Below, in pieces: positions 53,901 to 64,000 of a stretch of DNA of 64,000 nucleotides. A program made the position numbers and the translations under genes. A model generated the notes under the pieces. The model was not told where the DNA came from, made no database searches, and saw only the letters and a list, made by a program, of their open reading frames with translations. Position 1 is the stretch's first letter, and every line of letters begins with the position of its first letter. The DNA lies in the NCBI GenBank assembly GCA_009602735.1, contig WELA01004268.1:1127443-1191442 (forward strand), given 5' to 3'. Origin of the DNA: Mesotaenium endlicherianum. Taxonomy: Eukaryota; Streptophyta; Zygnematophyceae; Zygnematales; Mesotaeniaceae.

Positions 53901-56900
53901 CCCCGTCATCCTCGCTGTCATTGTCATTATCATTATCAGCAGCAGGAGATGTGAGGCGCAAACCTGACCAACGGGGCGGAGGCTGCTATTGCGGACATCG
54001 TTAAATCATACACTGTGTTTGATCCTTTTTTGATAGTTGCTCAGGCCTGCGATCATGGCACCCCTTCTACGTTTGCACAACAGAGAGTTGCAGGGGCTTT
54101 GCAACATCCACGGGCTGACAGCGCGAGCCGCATAGGACAGGCAGCAAGTACTTCTGAGCGTCTGCTAACTCTCTCTGCGCCCTCCCCCTCCTCCCCCCCC
54201 CCCTTCCTCGTCCTAGGAGATCTACTGTAGTAAAAGCAGAAGCTCTGGGAAGCCGACAGGTTGGTCTGGCCCAAGGAGGCCACCGGAGTGACGGCCATGC
54301 TCACATTCCCACAAGCCCTCCAATGGAGCAAGCCACTAAGAAAGAAGCAAATGAGCAAGAGAGGGGAAAACTGTCTCCTTAAACCCTATACATTCTTGTC
54401 GCGCGCGCGTGCGCGCGTGTGTGTGTGTGTGTGTGTGTGTTTGTGTGTGTGTTTGTGTGTGTGTGCACGCGTACGTGCGTGCACCCTCGTGTGTCGTAAG
54501 CTAGACGAGGACGCGTGCAGCAACTGCAACAGGGGGCTGCATGTGTGTATGTGTGTGTGTGTGTGTATGTATGAGAGTGAGAAAGAGAGAGGGAGGGGGG
54601 GGGGTGACCTGGAGGATGGCGAGCAGCAGCAGCACGTAGGGTTGCAGCGCATGGGAGCGCTCCGCCTGGCACCACTTCAGCGCGTGGCCCAAAAACTGCG
54701 CCAGGATGCACGGGTACGCCGCCTCAATGGCGCACAGCGCCTCGCACGCGGCCGCGCGCAGCGCGCGGTCCACCGCGCGGTTAGTCTTGGCCACCACCAG
54801 CAGCAGGAGCTCCAGCAGCGCCTCCAGCTCCCGCGCACTCGACTCCACCGCCTCTGCCTGCTTTCCATCGCCCCCCACACAAGGGCGCCAGCGGACTCCT
54901 CACAGAGAAGAGCGTTCCGTGAGAAGCAGTGCCTCCGCCGAGGACATCCTCTGAGTGTGTCTGCTTGTGCTCCTTCTTGGTGTGCGCGAGCACCACAAGC
55001 GGCAGAGCCTACGCACGGGCTTGCTCTGCTTGCACCGCCAATGCAGCAAAGGGGGGGCGGGCAGCATTGCCATGCCCTTGGGGCAAAGCAGGCGTGGGCG
55101 CAATCAGGAGCTGCATGCGCACCCTGTGATGCTTTGCGCACAAACTTCTTCATGGGCATCACTCGCTGTCCCTCTCTCTGTCAGAGGAGTCACGAAAGAG
55201 CCCTCAGCCGAATTGTGAGCACGCTCACGAGCGCCAGAGGGCTCAACCAGAGCCCCTAAGAAGAGAAACCCTCCTCCTGCACGGCAACGGGGGATCTGGG
55301 CCCCTCGCTGTGGCGGCCAGGGCAAGAGGGGAGGACGGGGCCGGGAGGCAAGGACTGCCAGCTAGCAAGCCGCAGGGCACTGGATGCTTCAGTTGCAGAA
55401 AGAAGCCGGAATGGGCAGCTCCAGATGTCAGCGAGGCCTTCTTCCAGTGGTCCTTGCCGTTCTTCCTGGAGCGTGGCGCACGCACAACATTATGCATGGT
55501 TGCAATGAAACTGCTTGACGAACGCAACTAGACAAAAAGTTCCCTCCCATCTCCCACCCTCTGGGACACCTAAGCCGACAACCTCCGAGAGTGTGCAGCG
55601 TGTCTGCTCTGACAAAGTCAAGGGCTAAGCAGGGTGGTAGAAGGAGGAGAGAGAGCGAGGGCCTGGCAGCACGGCAGCTCTGTCACTCCCCCGGAGAGGA
55701 GGCACCTGGGTGGCGTGGAGGTGGAGGAGAAAGGACGGGAGAGTGGTGGAGTGGGAGGCGTGCGAAGAGAGGAGTGAGGGCCACCAGAAGTAACATGAGC
55801 CCTCTCCCCTGCGGAGGGGAGGGGAGGGGTGTGGAGCGTCCACCACCCACCTGGATGAAGACAGAAGCGGTGGTGGACACCAGCTGGAGGCGCAGCCAGG
55901 GGGGGTACGCAGCCGACTCGGGCGGCGCCTGCAGGGCCGCCTTGAGCGCCACCAGCAGCAGGGAGGGGCCCCTCCTGGGCTCCTCTCCCAGGAGCAGTGC
56001 GCCGTACTCCTCTATGAACACCAGCAGCGAGAGCTGCACCCTCCTCCGCCATCGCCAGCCCCAGCCCCACCCCCGCAGGCGCACGAAGGAGTAAGCCCAG
56101 AGGACCAGGCAGGTGGCGTGATGACGCCGCTGCCGTGCGCGTCCCTGGAGCACGGCCTTTCTCCCCTCTGCCCTGGCCGTGGTCCCCCTCTGCAGGGTCC
56201 AGCCCCTGCCCTGCTGCTCGTGCTTCACGTGCTCAAGAGCCCCGTGTCACTACACAGGCTCGAGGAGGTGGCACGAGGTCACGCCTGAAAGGAGGACTGC
56301 AGCCTATGAGTGGTGCGCAAAGTGGGCACACTTCTTGTGCTCTTCAACTCCCCAACACCCCCCCCCCCCTGCGCTTGCTCGTGCAACCACCTTGGAAAGT
56401 TTTGAAGGACGGGGTGTATGAGTTTCGAACGACGGCGGGCGAGAGCATCAAGTAGTGACGGCACCACGGGACGAAGGCAATGAAAAAAGTGGTGCAGCAC
56501 TGCTGGTGCCACGTCTCTCCTGGTCAGAGTCCTTCCTGGCGGCATAGCTCTGTTTGCCCACGTATATACTCCCAGCATACGATGCAGTGACTCTCTAGGC
56601 GCTGATAGGGTGCCCGTCGTGTTCACCGTCTACACCATTCATTGACGAGAGTGGGAGAGATGGAGAGAAAGAGAGGGGAAAGCGAAGTGTGTATAAGCAA
56701 CAAGGCTGAGAGAAACATGTTTGTTTATGTCCGTGGTATTACTAGCAGCCGGCCTTGGTCCTGCCCCTGGTGAGGTAGGCTATGCCTATAACTCGACAAG
56801 CCGTGACGATGATGCTCTCGGTGGTTTCAAGAAGGTGTACCCTGAGGGATGTGTCCCTTTCGCGCGTGAGAGCTTGAAGGATGAGTTCCAAAAGGGCTGG

Positions 56901-57005
56901 TGGAGGGTGGAAGGCCATCCATTCTCTCTGCTTCTCCAGGCTGCTGGCAAAGTCGCTGATGAGCTGCTCCCAGTCTGGCCCCCCTGCTGTCACCTTGCTC
57001 TCCAT
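47972..57005 (-). CDS. AP5B1: AP-5 adaptor complex beta subunit (AP5B1-like), 1653 aa, 8 exons
   Basis: Minus-strand exons: 57005-56841, 56033-55851, 54857-54609, 53865-53406, 52914-52732, 52283-51356, 51040-50933, 50657-47972. All junctions are GT-AG and in phase; stop TAG. The N-terminus (DWEQLISDFASSL, LSLLVFIEEYGALLL) and the helical repeats (CEALCAIEAAYPCILAQ; ELRNAVLVVVESVHLLT; FYLELLTTLPGSRIRSIL) follow plant AP5B1. So do the beta-rich platform (VYAAVLSFQTNAAHYAPIPDVHVPFLL; VSIELTPKQPEPALL; GQLRSVPVGIEDLF) and the end (IFLPPRFHLLMSLQVSEWSTLV, MRTDHLSCLVHIDEYLEA). AP-5 is a late-endosomal/lysosomal coat-like adaptor acting in retrieval to the Golgi. It is longer than usual (human about 880 aa, plants about 1100 aa) because of Gln/Glu/Ala-rich insertions in exon 8 and a Ser/Pro tract in exon 4. 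Exon 4's 3' border is the weakest point. Confidence 0.88.
53500..53830. repeat. Low-complexity purine-rich tract, inside AP5B1 exon 4
   Basis: G/A-rich GGGAGG-type repeats on the plus strand. On the minus strand they translate as a Ser/Pro-rich tract (SPSPSSSPSLSLSS). It is either a disordered coding insertion or an unrecognised intron within exon 4. Confidence 0.7.
54400..54480. repeat. (CG)n/(TG)n microsatellite in AP5B1 intron
   Basis: Alternating purine-pyrimidine run: CGCGCGCGTGCGCGCG, then about 40 bases of TG repeats with interruptions. A second TG run lies at 54541-54570. Such sequence can adopt Z-DNA. Confidence 0.85.
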
Positions 57006-57006
57006 T

Positions 57007-57315
57007 CTACCAGCTGGCGATGGGCATCATGAACAGGTGTCCTAAGCCCTCAAACCTGAACCCCAGATTTGAGATGTACTGGTAACCTTTCACCACATCA
57101 TTTGCCCCATGTGCCCAACTCATACGAGCCCCTCGCTTCCGGCCCCTTCTGGCTGGTGTGTAAACCTTTCTTAAGAATTTTATGAGGCTTGCGCAATGGC
57201 AGCAGACTGCGTAGTACAAGTTCTGATACGCATGATCACGGAATACCAGCACCAGCGCTTCAAGGGAGGGCAACTCTGCACTTGGCAATGTCAAACTTAT
57301 TGTTCTGTTTATCAC
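57007..57315 (-). CDS. Possible upstream ORF or lost exon, 102 aa, unrecognised
   Basis: This frame ends one base before the AP5B1 ATG (57005) on the same strand, in another frame. It reads MINRTISLTLPSAELPSLEALVLVFRD and later HAYQNLYYAVCCHCASLIKF, with reasonable protein-like composition. It could be an upstream ORF in the AP5B1 leader, an exon of an unseen gene, or chance. No family was recognised. Confidence 0.25.
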   Translation of the reverse strand: MINRTISLTLPSAELPSLEALVLVFRDHAYQNLYYAVCCHCASLIKFLRKVYTPARRGRKRGARMSWAHGANDVVKGYQYISNLGFRFEGLGHLFMMPIASW

Positions 57316-58186
57316 CTGCAGCTAATCTGGGCAAGCTTGTTGCCAAGTTCAACTTAGTTGCTGCCAGAGAGCAAGAATATACAGAGCATTGTGCACAGCA
57401 AAAGAAGTCCACGTAAGAGCTGCACCTTAATACAGCGGGTTTATAGCAAGAGCGGATTTAGCCAGTGCTATACTGGCACTGCTGGATGAGAAACGTGAAG
57501 ATCAATTTTTTGTGCGCCAGATCATTAGCCCAAGGGAGCCGTGAGGATGCCTACAATACAGGCTTGCGGACGATGAGATAATGCAATAATAAAGTTTGTG
57601 AGTTGCAATCTATCTCAAAACTGAACACATGCATTAATCTTGACGTGCTCTAGAAGACCATGTACAGATCGGTGCAGCTACTGATGCACTAAAGAGATGC
57701 TCCCGAAAGACATGCCTAACGCCAAGAAATAAATGAAAACAGTAAACTTTGAGTCGCATATAAAATGGTTGGAACGGCATGCACCAGATGTGCACTTTCG
57801 TTTGCTCTTCAAATTGCTTCAAATCACTTCCACTCTCTTTGACACTTTTAACCAATTTCGGTCCACGTCACAGCAAGTCGAACTAGCTAGCTTGACCGGC
57901 GATTCTCCATGCAAATTATGCTTTGACTGTGTGTTAAGTTGGGCAGCGTCTGGCCGGGGAAGCAATTGAGGCAAGTACTCGAGCAAGACGCGTCTCTTTA
58001 GCAGTGGGTGATTATTTGTTTCACCATCGCCTCATTTGTTAGCTTCACGATATCTTCAACTCATACGTACTTGGTCCCTATTGTTTTTTTATCAAGAGAA
58101 GGATATCAAGCGACATGCGGTAACTCCCATTGGTTTGGGCAATTGTGTCTATTTTTAAATAAACCTTTTACAGAAAATACACAGAT
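57316..58186. other. Divergent promoter region
   Basis: About 0.9 kb of AT-rich DNA between the AP5B1 leader (minus) and the gene at 58187 (plus), probably carrying both promoters. A possible splice acceptor (CTTTTACAG, ending at 58172) just before the ATG suggests that the plus-strand gene has an upstream, perhaps non-coding, exon here. Confidence 0.45.
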
Positions 58187-60118
58187 ATGGACGAGATAAA
58201 GCAGGCCTGTCTAACAAGAAAGCGTGCGCAAGTGTTGCGACACAATGAAACCATGGCAAAGAAAGCTCGGCTTGATCTTACTGATGAAATAGGTGCAGAA
58301 AGTGCCAGCTGCACCCGCTGGGAAACGGAGCCTGTGGATAAAGTCACGAAGTTGCCGCTGGGTATGAGACATTATTGGACACCTGGTGTGGACAAGAAGG
58401 CAAAAGAGAAGGATGTGAACGTTCATGAAGCTGGGGTCATACCAGAGCTTGATCTCTATTCAAAAAGTATCTCTAGTAAAGGGGAACCACTTCGTATTTT
58501 TGAATTCCCTCTAGATGCTGCACAATCAAGTGAGAGAAGCATTTACATAGGAGGCAATTGGGCAGAAGGTGTGGGCGGAATTGCGACATACGCTGTCGAA
58601 AGCAGGTGCAAGGACGGAGTTGGAGAGCATCATGACAGTATCGTAACCCCTGTCCTAAAGTCAGAAAGAAATCCAGGGGAAAAGGACTTAAGACATAATT
58701 ATAGGTACTGGATGGATGCCTTATTAGAAGTTGAGCGTTATTTGCCTCCGGGGGAGCGTCATGATGCAGCTGAGATACATGCTTGGTTGCGCCAGGAAGC
58801 TGAACTTGCTGGGGAAGACGACAAGGGCCTTGCAAATATCATAAGCAAGCGGGCAGTTGAGGCGCATCTGGAGAGATGGCGATATTTTGACAAAAAGGCT
58901 GGTAACCTGTACGGAGCTGAGCAAAGTCAGGCCTTGCAGCAGGATGATGCAGGTCTCCTTCAACATGAGGAATGTGAGGGAGGTAGCGAGCAAAGGCAGC
59001 ACCCTAAGGCGACCCAGCGGCAGACCATCGAGACCTTGCTTTGGGCGGAGAAGCAAACTACCTTGGGGAAGGCCTTCTCTCCACTGTGGCTCTTCATGGA
59101 GCACAACAAGGCTCTGCACAAGCAGCGCGCTCAGAGCTCTCCACACCTGGCCTCCAGAAGACTGTCAGCGGAGGATGAGCAGGAAGCAGTCAGCCATGGA
59201 GCAGAGGTGAGAGAAGGGCCGACAGACGCCTTGAGCCCCACCAGCAGCGAGAACGAGCAGTCAGATCGTGGTGAAGACAAGAGGGGTGAGGCCGGGCGAA
59301 ATGCTGGAGAGGGATACGCTGGCGCCTTTGGTCCGGAAGCATCCAAGAAGGAGCAGGTGCAGGGGCAGGGGCTTGAGCAGGAGCAGGAGCAGCACAGGGA
59401 GCGGATGGTGCCAGACTGGGTCAGGGAAGCAGCGGAGGTGCTGCATCCAACATGCGAGACCACCAGCAAGGCCTTGCATCACTACTTTCTCTGCAATTTC
59501 CCGGGCTGTCCAGTAAGCGTTCCAGGCAAGGGCCTGAAATACAAAGCTCTGAAGCTGCACTGGTCTCGTGCGCATGGCCCAGGGGGGGAGCACCATGCTG
59601 AGGGCGTGCCACCTGGCGCCGACGACGACGACGCCCCCCGCCTCTGGCGTGTGTCAAAAGAGGACTGGGAGTGGGCTGCTCACTTGTCTGACGACAGCCT
59701 GGTAAGCTCAAAAGAAAACCTCGCTAGTGCAGCTCAGCTCGTGCACTTGCTTCCATTTTCGTTAGTGGATATCAAATTGCAAGTGTTGGTATAGTTCTGC
59801 ACGTGCAGTAGTTTCTGTCACTGTTGTCTTCAGGTTCTTGCTAAGATGGAGAGGCAGCTTGTGGGCATTAGTAACTTCTTTTGTGGTTCATCGCTAACAG
59901 CCACACTTTTGATAGTTCTGCTACGGCCTCTTATTTATGCTTCCTGCCATGCATGCGCCCACACGAGTGTGTCCGTGTGTGTCCAGAACCTACTGGTGGC
60001 ACTACAGCAGCTAGCAGGAGAGCGCATCCTCCTTCTCAACGAACCCTATCTGCATGAGACCCTCTCCATCAAAGGGCTTCGGGCTCTTGGTGAGGACCAG
60101 CCTTTCATACTGACCTAG
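58187..60118 (+). CDS. Unrecognised protein with a C2H2-like zinc motif, 557 aa, 3 exons
   Basis: Exons 58187-59701, 59834-59860 (27 nt) and 59987-60118; all phase 0; GT-AG; stop TAG. The N-terminus is basic (residues 1-30; KRAQVLRHNETMAKKARL, possibly a nuclear signal). Conserved-looking blocks are YWMDALLEVERYLPPGERHDAAEIHAWLRQE (about 180-208, shown here in part) and an internal acidic, low-complexity linker (about 325-405). A C2H2-like motif (FLCNFPGCPVS...LKLHWSRAHG, about 437-466) has spacing C-x4-C-x18-H-x4-H. The C-terminus is helical (NLLVALQQLAGERILLL). There is no signal peptide or membrane segment. A nuclear, DNA- or RNA-binding role is a guess from the motif alone. Codon use is more AT-rich than in the neighbouring genes. 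Confidence 0.8.
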
Positions 60119-62185
60119 TCTCTACGCTCTACAACTAAGCAACGGTACCTGAACATGCAAGCTCTAAGAGACGACAAGAATTGAGGAAGAATTGCATCAA
60201 TACTAGTGGGAATTAGATTGTTGTAGAATTTGGAGTCAGATTTGGGTTGATATCTCCAAGAGCTACAAAACAAAGAGGAAACCACACGTTGACGAGGTAT
60301 GCACGAGTAATAAAGTGCTCCATCCAATGTAAAGCTACGTCATATTTGTTGTATCAAACTGCAGACCCGACTTTAGCAGCCCCGAGTTGCGATAGCAAGT
60401 AACAGAATTTCGACGAGAGAAGAATATTATTAAGAGAATAATGAGAAGTAAGAACTGAACAACTTCCTCCCATGGTGACGCAGGTATAGTGTTGGAAGAA
60501 TTTGTGAAGGACCAAGCGCAATGCCAATAAGCGCCGAAGCGTACCCATGTAGGTTGTACAGAAGCTCCCAATAGGTTGCAGAAAAATTGATTACTCCCTT
60601 CGTGTCTTTTCAATAGAATCCAGGAAGAGGAGCCCTATTTGTACATGAGACTTAGTAAAGCAAGAAATGGCACATGTACATGTGCGTAGTACACTTCGTT
60701 ACTATGAGAGGGAAGGCCTTGGTCAAGAGCTTGAAAAAAGTGCAGCGTTATTACAAAAAGACAATTTCACTCGACACTTTTGCATCCTCTGGTGCAAAAT
60801 TGGACGAAAAGTAGAGAATAGTCTCTTGGAGGAAAGCTTGATGACCAAAGGTGAACAACTTGGCTCGCCTCAAAAGTATCATTTATCACGAGCCGGGAGT
60901 TGCTGTTGTAGACCTACAATCAATCTCTAAATATCATTAAGTGAATCTAAAGTCAGGTAATATGCAGTATTTATGGTGACTTCGATTGCTATATTGGCAA
61001 TCTTTATCTCGTAGGATACATAAATCATTGTTACAACTCAGAAGTGGTTATTGTGGGAGAATGCAATTTTACTAAAGAATGCATATTGTGGGAATATGCA
61101 GTTTTACTAAAGAATGTATCGATGCAATCAGGCTGTTCGGCATAAATCAATGGTTTGAAACTAATATCTGAATTCTTAGCAGAAGATGATCAAGCTCTAA
61201 TACTTCACTTCTCGTGCAAAATATAGGATCAAAGATCAATCAAGCGCTTGCTTGACCACGCTGTGGGTTAAAATAAAAAATACTAACCTTAGAATGAGGA
61301 AACTTTATACCATTGAACAAGGATTGTCACCTTTTGGAAACTATGCACCTTCTATTAAAATTATATAAAGAAAGTGCCATTTGACGCTGTAGTGCATTTG
61401 GCATGAAAGTCTACTAAACGTTAGATAAGTTATATATGCAAATGTAAGATCAAGCAAAATTCATGCGCTTATAGACCATGCTGTCAATGTACAAGTTGCT
61501 ATGTTGTTCTCTAAATACAAGCAAAAGGTCAGCCGTAGAACCTGAGAAGGCAATGTGTTTCTCGGCCTTCTTAATGCCTATCTAGGAAGCTCTATGCCCT
61601 CTCACATCATATGGCTTACATGATGGCTTATAAAAAAGTACTTAGGTCCAAAAAGAAAGATGGTTGATTTGCTAGGGGGAGCATGAGCAGGCAATCTTGG
61701 GCGAAGCAAAAGTCGGCATGTTATTCAATCTTGAGCAAAGGAAGACGGCTCTTCGTGCAGGAAGGATAGTTCGAGTAGTACCGGAGCTTACGATGTTCCA
61801 GGAGAGGCGCCCATTAAAAGTACATAGTCATATCACGTTGCTGAGTAAAAAAGAAACCGTTACGAGAAAACTTCGTCAGGTGCACGTATGAGTCATATCA
61901 TGTTGCTGAGTGAGAATGACTCCATTATGAAAACGAAAACGAATGACGAAGATGGGGTCTCCTATTGTTGCTTGTCACGATATCGGAAAGCAACTGTCGT
62001 TCACATGCATATAAGCTGGATGATCAGTAGCGCAGGTACACGCGGGTGGGCAAATTGAGCGCCTTGCAGCCACTTGCAGCAACTTTCAGCGACTTGGTGG
62101 TTCTCAAATTGCTGTTATGGCACGCGTTAAGTACCTCTCACGCACACTTACCCAGTACCTCTCACGCAGTACCTCTTAGATGTAG
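60119..62185. other. Intergenic, no gene seen
   Basis: AT-rich. It contains a 2 x 35-bp tandem repeat at 61050-61119 and two near-copies of CATATCACGTTGCTGAGT at 61829 and 61893. The short frames (for example near 60667-60930 and 61697-61891) show no family resemblance and no splice-consistent continuation. It may be a decayed repeat. Confidence 0.5.
61050..61119. repeat. Tandem duplication, 2 x 35 bp
   Basis: Unit ATTGTGGGAGAATGCAATTT... repeated once with four mismatches (61050-61084 and 61085-61119). Confidence 0.8.
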
Positions 62186-63788
62186 ATGAATTTGAATAAG
62201 TCACAGGACTCATTCGATGTTATCACCAAACTGCGGCATAGTATCGTCTCCCCCTTCAATTTCTTGCGTGACTATGCGGGAGCAAATCATGACTACTGGA
62301 AAGCTACGAAGATCAACAAAGCTGGTCTCTTCACGTTAGCAACTAGTGGCAGGATCCGCTCAAAAGCCCAGAATATGCATGAAGCAGGTAAATGCTATGT
62401 GGTTCATTCTCAGGTGGCGACTTTACCAGATGAGAGAGCACCAATTGTCAAGAAAAGAAAGAGAAAACCTAATGACAAGGACTTTGGAGAATCAAATGAA
62501 GCATGTAGCACGGGTGACGTGACACTACGTGTTGAATGTGGACAAAAGTCAAGCAAATTGGGCTTCAATAGGAAACATGCTGGAGATAAATCACCTGCCT
62601 TGGACCCTAGTACTGTGTCAAACGAACGCTTCAAGAAGAAGCGTGAAGGACCAGGGAAGAATCACTTAGAGAGGAGTGCAGATAATACATCTCTTGTCAT
62701 CGTTGCTCTACCAGCAGCTGCAAGTCCCTTGCCTCGTAGCAGCCTGGCAGATACACCAGCAGATGTGCCTGAAGTGAAATTTGGAGGGGTGCACTTGGAC
62801 AATTTGTCAAGTAAATCATCCTCTTCAAAAGAGAAGATTTCTGCTCCAGCAGGACAGCCAGGGACGAAGAAGAAGGAGAAATTGGCGATCACTCACCACC
62901 TTCACCTGGATGGTTGGGGGAGCCTGGAAGCAAACTTGCTCCACACCATTTTTGAGAGATTGGACGAGGGGAGTCTACTGGCAGCAGGAGGCGTTTGTAG
63001 GGGGTGGCGAAGCCTGAGTGGAGATGATGATATATGGTCAAGATTCTACGCTCGTAAGTGGGGAGCTCTGCCTAAAGAAAGGCCCTCAAGATGGGCGCGC
63101 AAGAGCACGTATGTCCTCTGACCTGTCGTCCAAGACAAGCTGCTAAGAGAGTTGCGCTGAGCACTCGGGCAGTGTGTACCTCCTGTGCTGCTTCTGTAGG
63201 CTTCTTACTCTGTAGGACTCCTCAAGGTCTTTGATGATCGGCGTTCAGGGGTTGTTTCATGGTTCGTGTTCTCGTAGTCAAGTAAATTGCAAGCGGTTCG
63301 TAGTTCTTATCACGGTGTATAGCTAGCAAGCAAGCTTGCCAGCTGTGACGCTGAGCTAGCTCAGGGAACTGCAGAGTGGCAGCCTGCGAGAGAGGCTGAC
63401 AAGGCGCATGTGTGTGGTGCCGGTGCTGCAGACATATGGGGTGGAAGGAGGCTTACCTGCATCGGGCCAGTGCCCCTCCAGAAAGCTTTATATGTCCCTA
63501 CTGCGGCAAAGCCCTGAAGCATCGCAACGGGAGTGCAGCGCGGGCCCACACCAACACCCACCTGCTGCCCATCAGGTAGAAGCTCCCCTCAGCCTCCACC
63601 AGGCCCTGCTGCCCTGCTGCCTTGCTGCCCTGCCCCCTCGCCGCCTCCGCATCCAACTCCTGTCTCATCCTGCGCTTCTTTGCTGCTTCTTGAGCCCCAC
63701 CCGTGGCAGCTCTGTCTGTCCACCTTGCAGACGTCGCCTGACTAAGGTGATCAATGGATGTGTTCTCCCGAGCGTAGTGCCTGTTTGA
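62186..63788 (+). CDS. F-box protein with C-terminal C2H2-like finger, 374 aa, 3 exons
   Basis: Exons 62186-63108, 63432-63575 and 63731-63788; junctions are GT-AG and in phase; stop TGA. A TAG lies in frame directly before the ATG, fixing the start. Residues 1-235 are polar and basic with KKRKRKP (possible nuclear signal) and no known domain. Residues about 252-300 form an F-box (WGSLEANLLHTIFERLD, then VCRGWRSLSGDDDIWSRFY and RKWGALP). The F-box normally binds SKP1 in SCF ubiquitin ligases. Exon 2 adds WKEAYLHRAS and a C2H2-like finger (FICPYCGKALKHR...RAHTNTH: C-x2-C, H-x3-H). The finger is the likely substrate- or nucleic-acid-binding part (inference). The last exon is short (RRLTKVINGCVLPSVVPV). 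Confidence 0.82.
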
Positions 63789-63934
63789 GCTAGAGTGGCA
63801 TCCTCAGAGCCTGTGAGGGGAGATAGCACATTGGGCACGCCGCATGCAGGAGTGGTGGCAATGCAAGTGTATCTTCTTCGCACCTCTGGGCTTGGCTCGC
63901 GCAATTTTTTCTGTCTTTGATGTGTGTCCGGTGT

Positions 63935-64000
63935 GGTCCCTTCCTCCTTCCTCCCTCCCTCTCTCCCTCCTCCCCCTCCCCCTCCCCCTCCCCCCCCTCC
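63935..64000. repeat. C/T-rich low-complexity tract at window edge
   Basis: (CCTCCC)n-type pyrimidine run reaching the end of the window. No gene is visible after 63788. Confidence 0.85.

Noticed and set aside
54379-54711. Thr/His-rich frame
   Set aside because: Translation of the TG/CA microsatellite.
1-64000. CRISPR arrays, bacterial operons, tRNA or rRNA genes
   Set aside because: No spacer-repeat array, cloverleaf or rRNA-like block was noticed. Spliced genes and LTR elements show this is eukaryotic nuclear DNA.

Overview
This window is nuclear DNA of a eukaryote, most likely a green alga. Genes carry many GT-AG introns, proteins resemble plant families (an ALA2-type flippase, an AP-5 beta subunit, an F-box protein), and there is no operon structure or Shine-Dalgarno pattern. 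The species cannot be named from the sequence. Composition is a mosaic: AT-rich retrotransposon and intergenic DNA, and GC-rich coding exons in the three largest genes.

Region 1 (1-19210) is mostly nested Ty3/gypsy retrotransposons. At 1-384 lies the edge of an unrecognised GC-rich gene. A plus-strand pol relic (1030-1737) abuts an old minus-oriented element (LTR 1738-2473). That old element's accessory ORF is cut in two by an insertion of 14.6 kb (3245-17819, 5-bp target duplication CAGGG). The insertion is a largely non-coding LTR element with 1.26-kb LTRs. Its right-hand LTR is itself cut by a younger chromovirus (8481-16899, 720-bp LTRs, target duplication GTGCA). The chromovirus encodes, on the minus strand, a gag that an in-frame amber codon splits in two, a pol with reverse transcriptase, RNase H, integrase and chromodomain, and an unrecognised 566-aa ORF between pol and the 3' LTR. 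The gag-pol junction carries what looks like a textbook -1 ribosomal frameshift signal. An N gap removes protease and most of the reverse transcriptase.

Region 2 (19211-23882) shows no convincing gene.

Region 3 (23883-63788) holds five host genes rebuilt from splice sites and reading phase. (i) A 16-exon plus-strand gene encodes about 2045 aa: signal peptide, chlamydial-Pmp-like beta-helix repeats, a Cys-rich stalk and a multi-pass membrane domain. (ii) A 24-exon plus-strand ALA2-type P4-ATPase (1144 aa) is complete from start to stop. (iii) An 8-exon minus-strand AP-5 complex beta subunit (1653 aa) converges with it. (iv) A 3-exon gene of 557 aa is unrecognised apart from a C2H2-like motif, and is divergent from (iii). 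(v) A 3-exon F-box protein with a C2H2-like finger encodes 374 aa. In each rebuilt model the summed exon length is divisible by three.

The flippase and AP-5 both act in endomembrane trafficking, but nothing in the sequence ties them together beyond adjacency. The most interesting new observations are the frameshift cassette, the extra chromovirus ORF bracketed by two copies of a polypurine tract, and the Pmp-repeat/membrane fusion gene.
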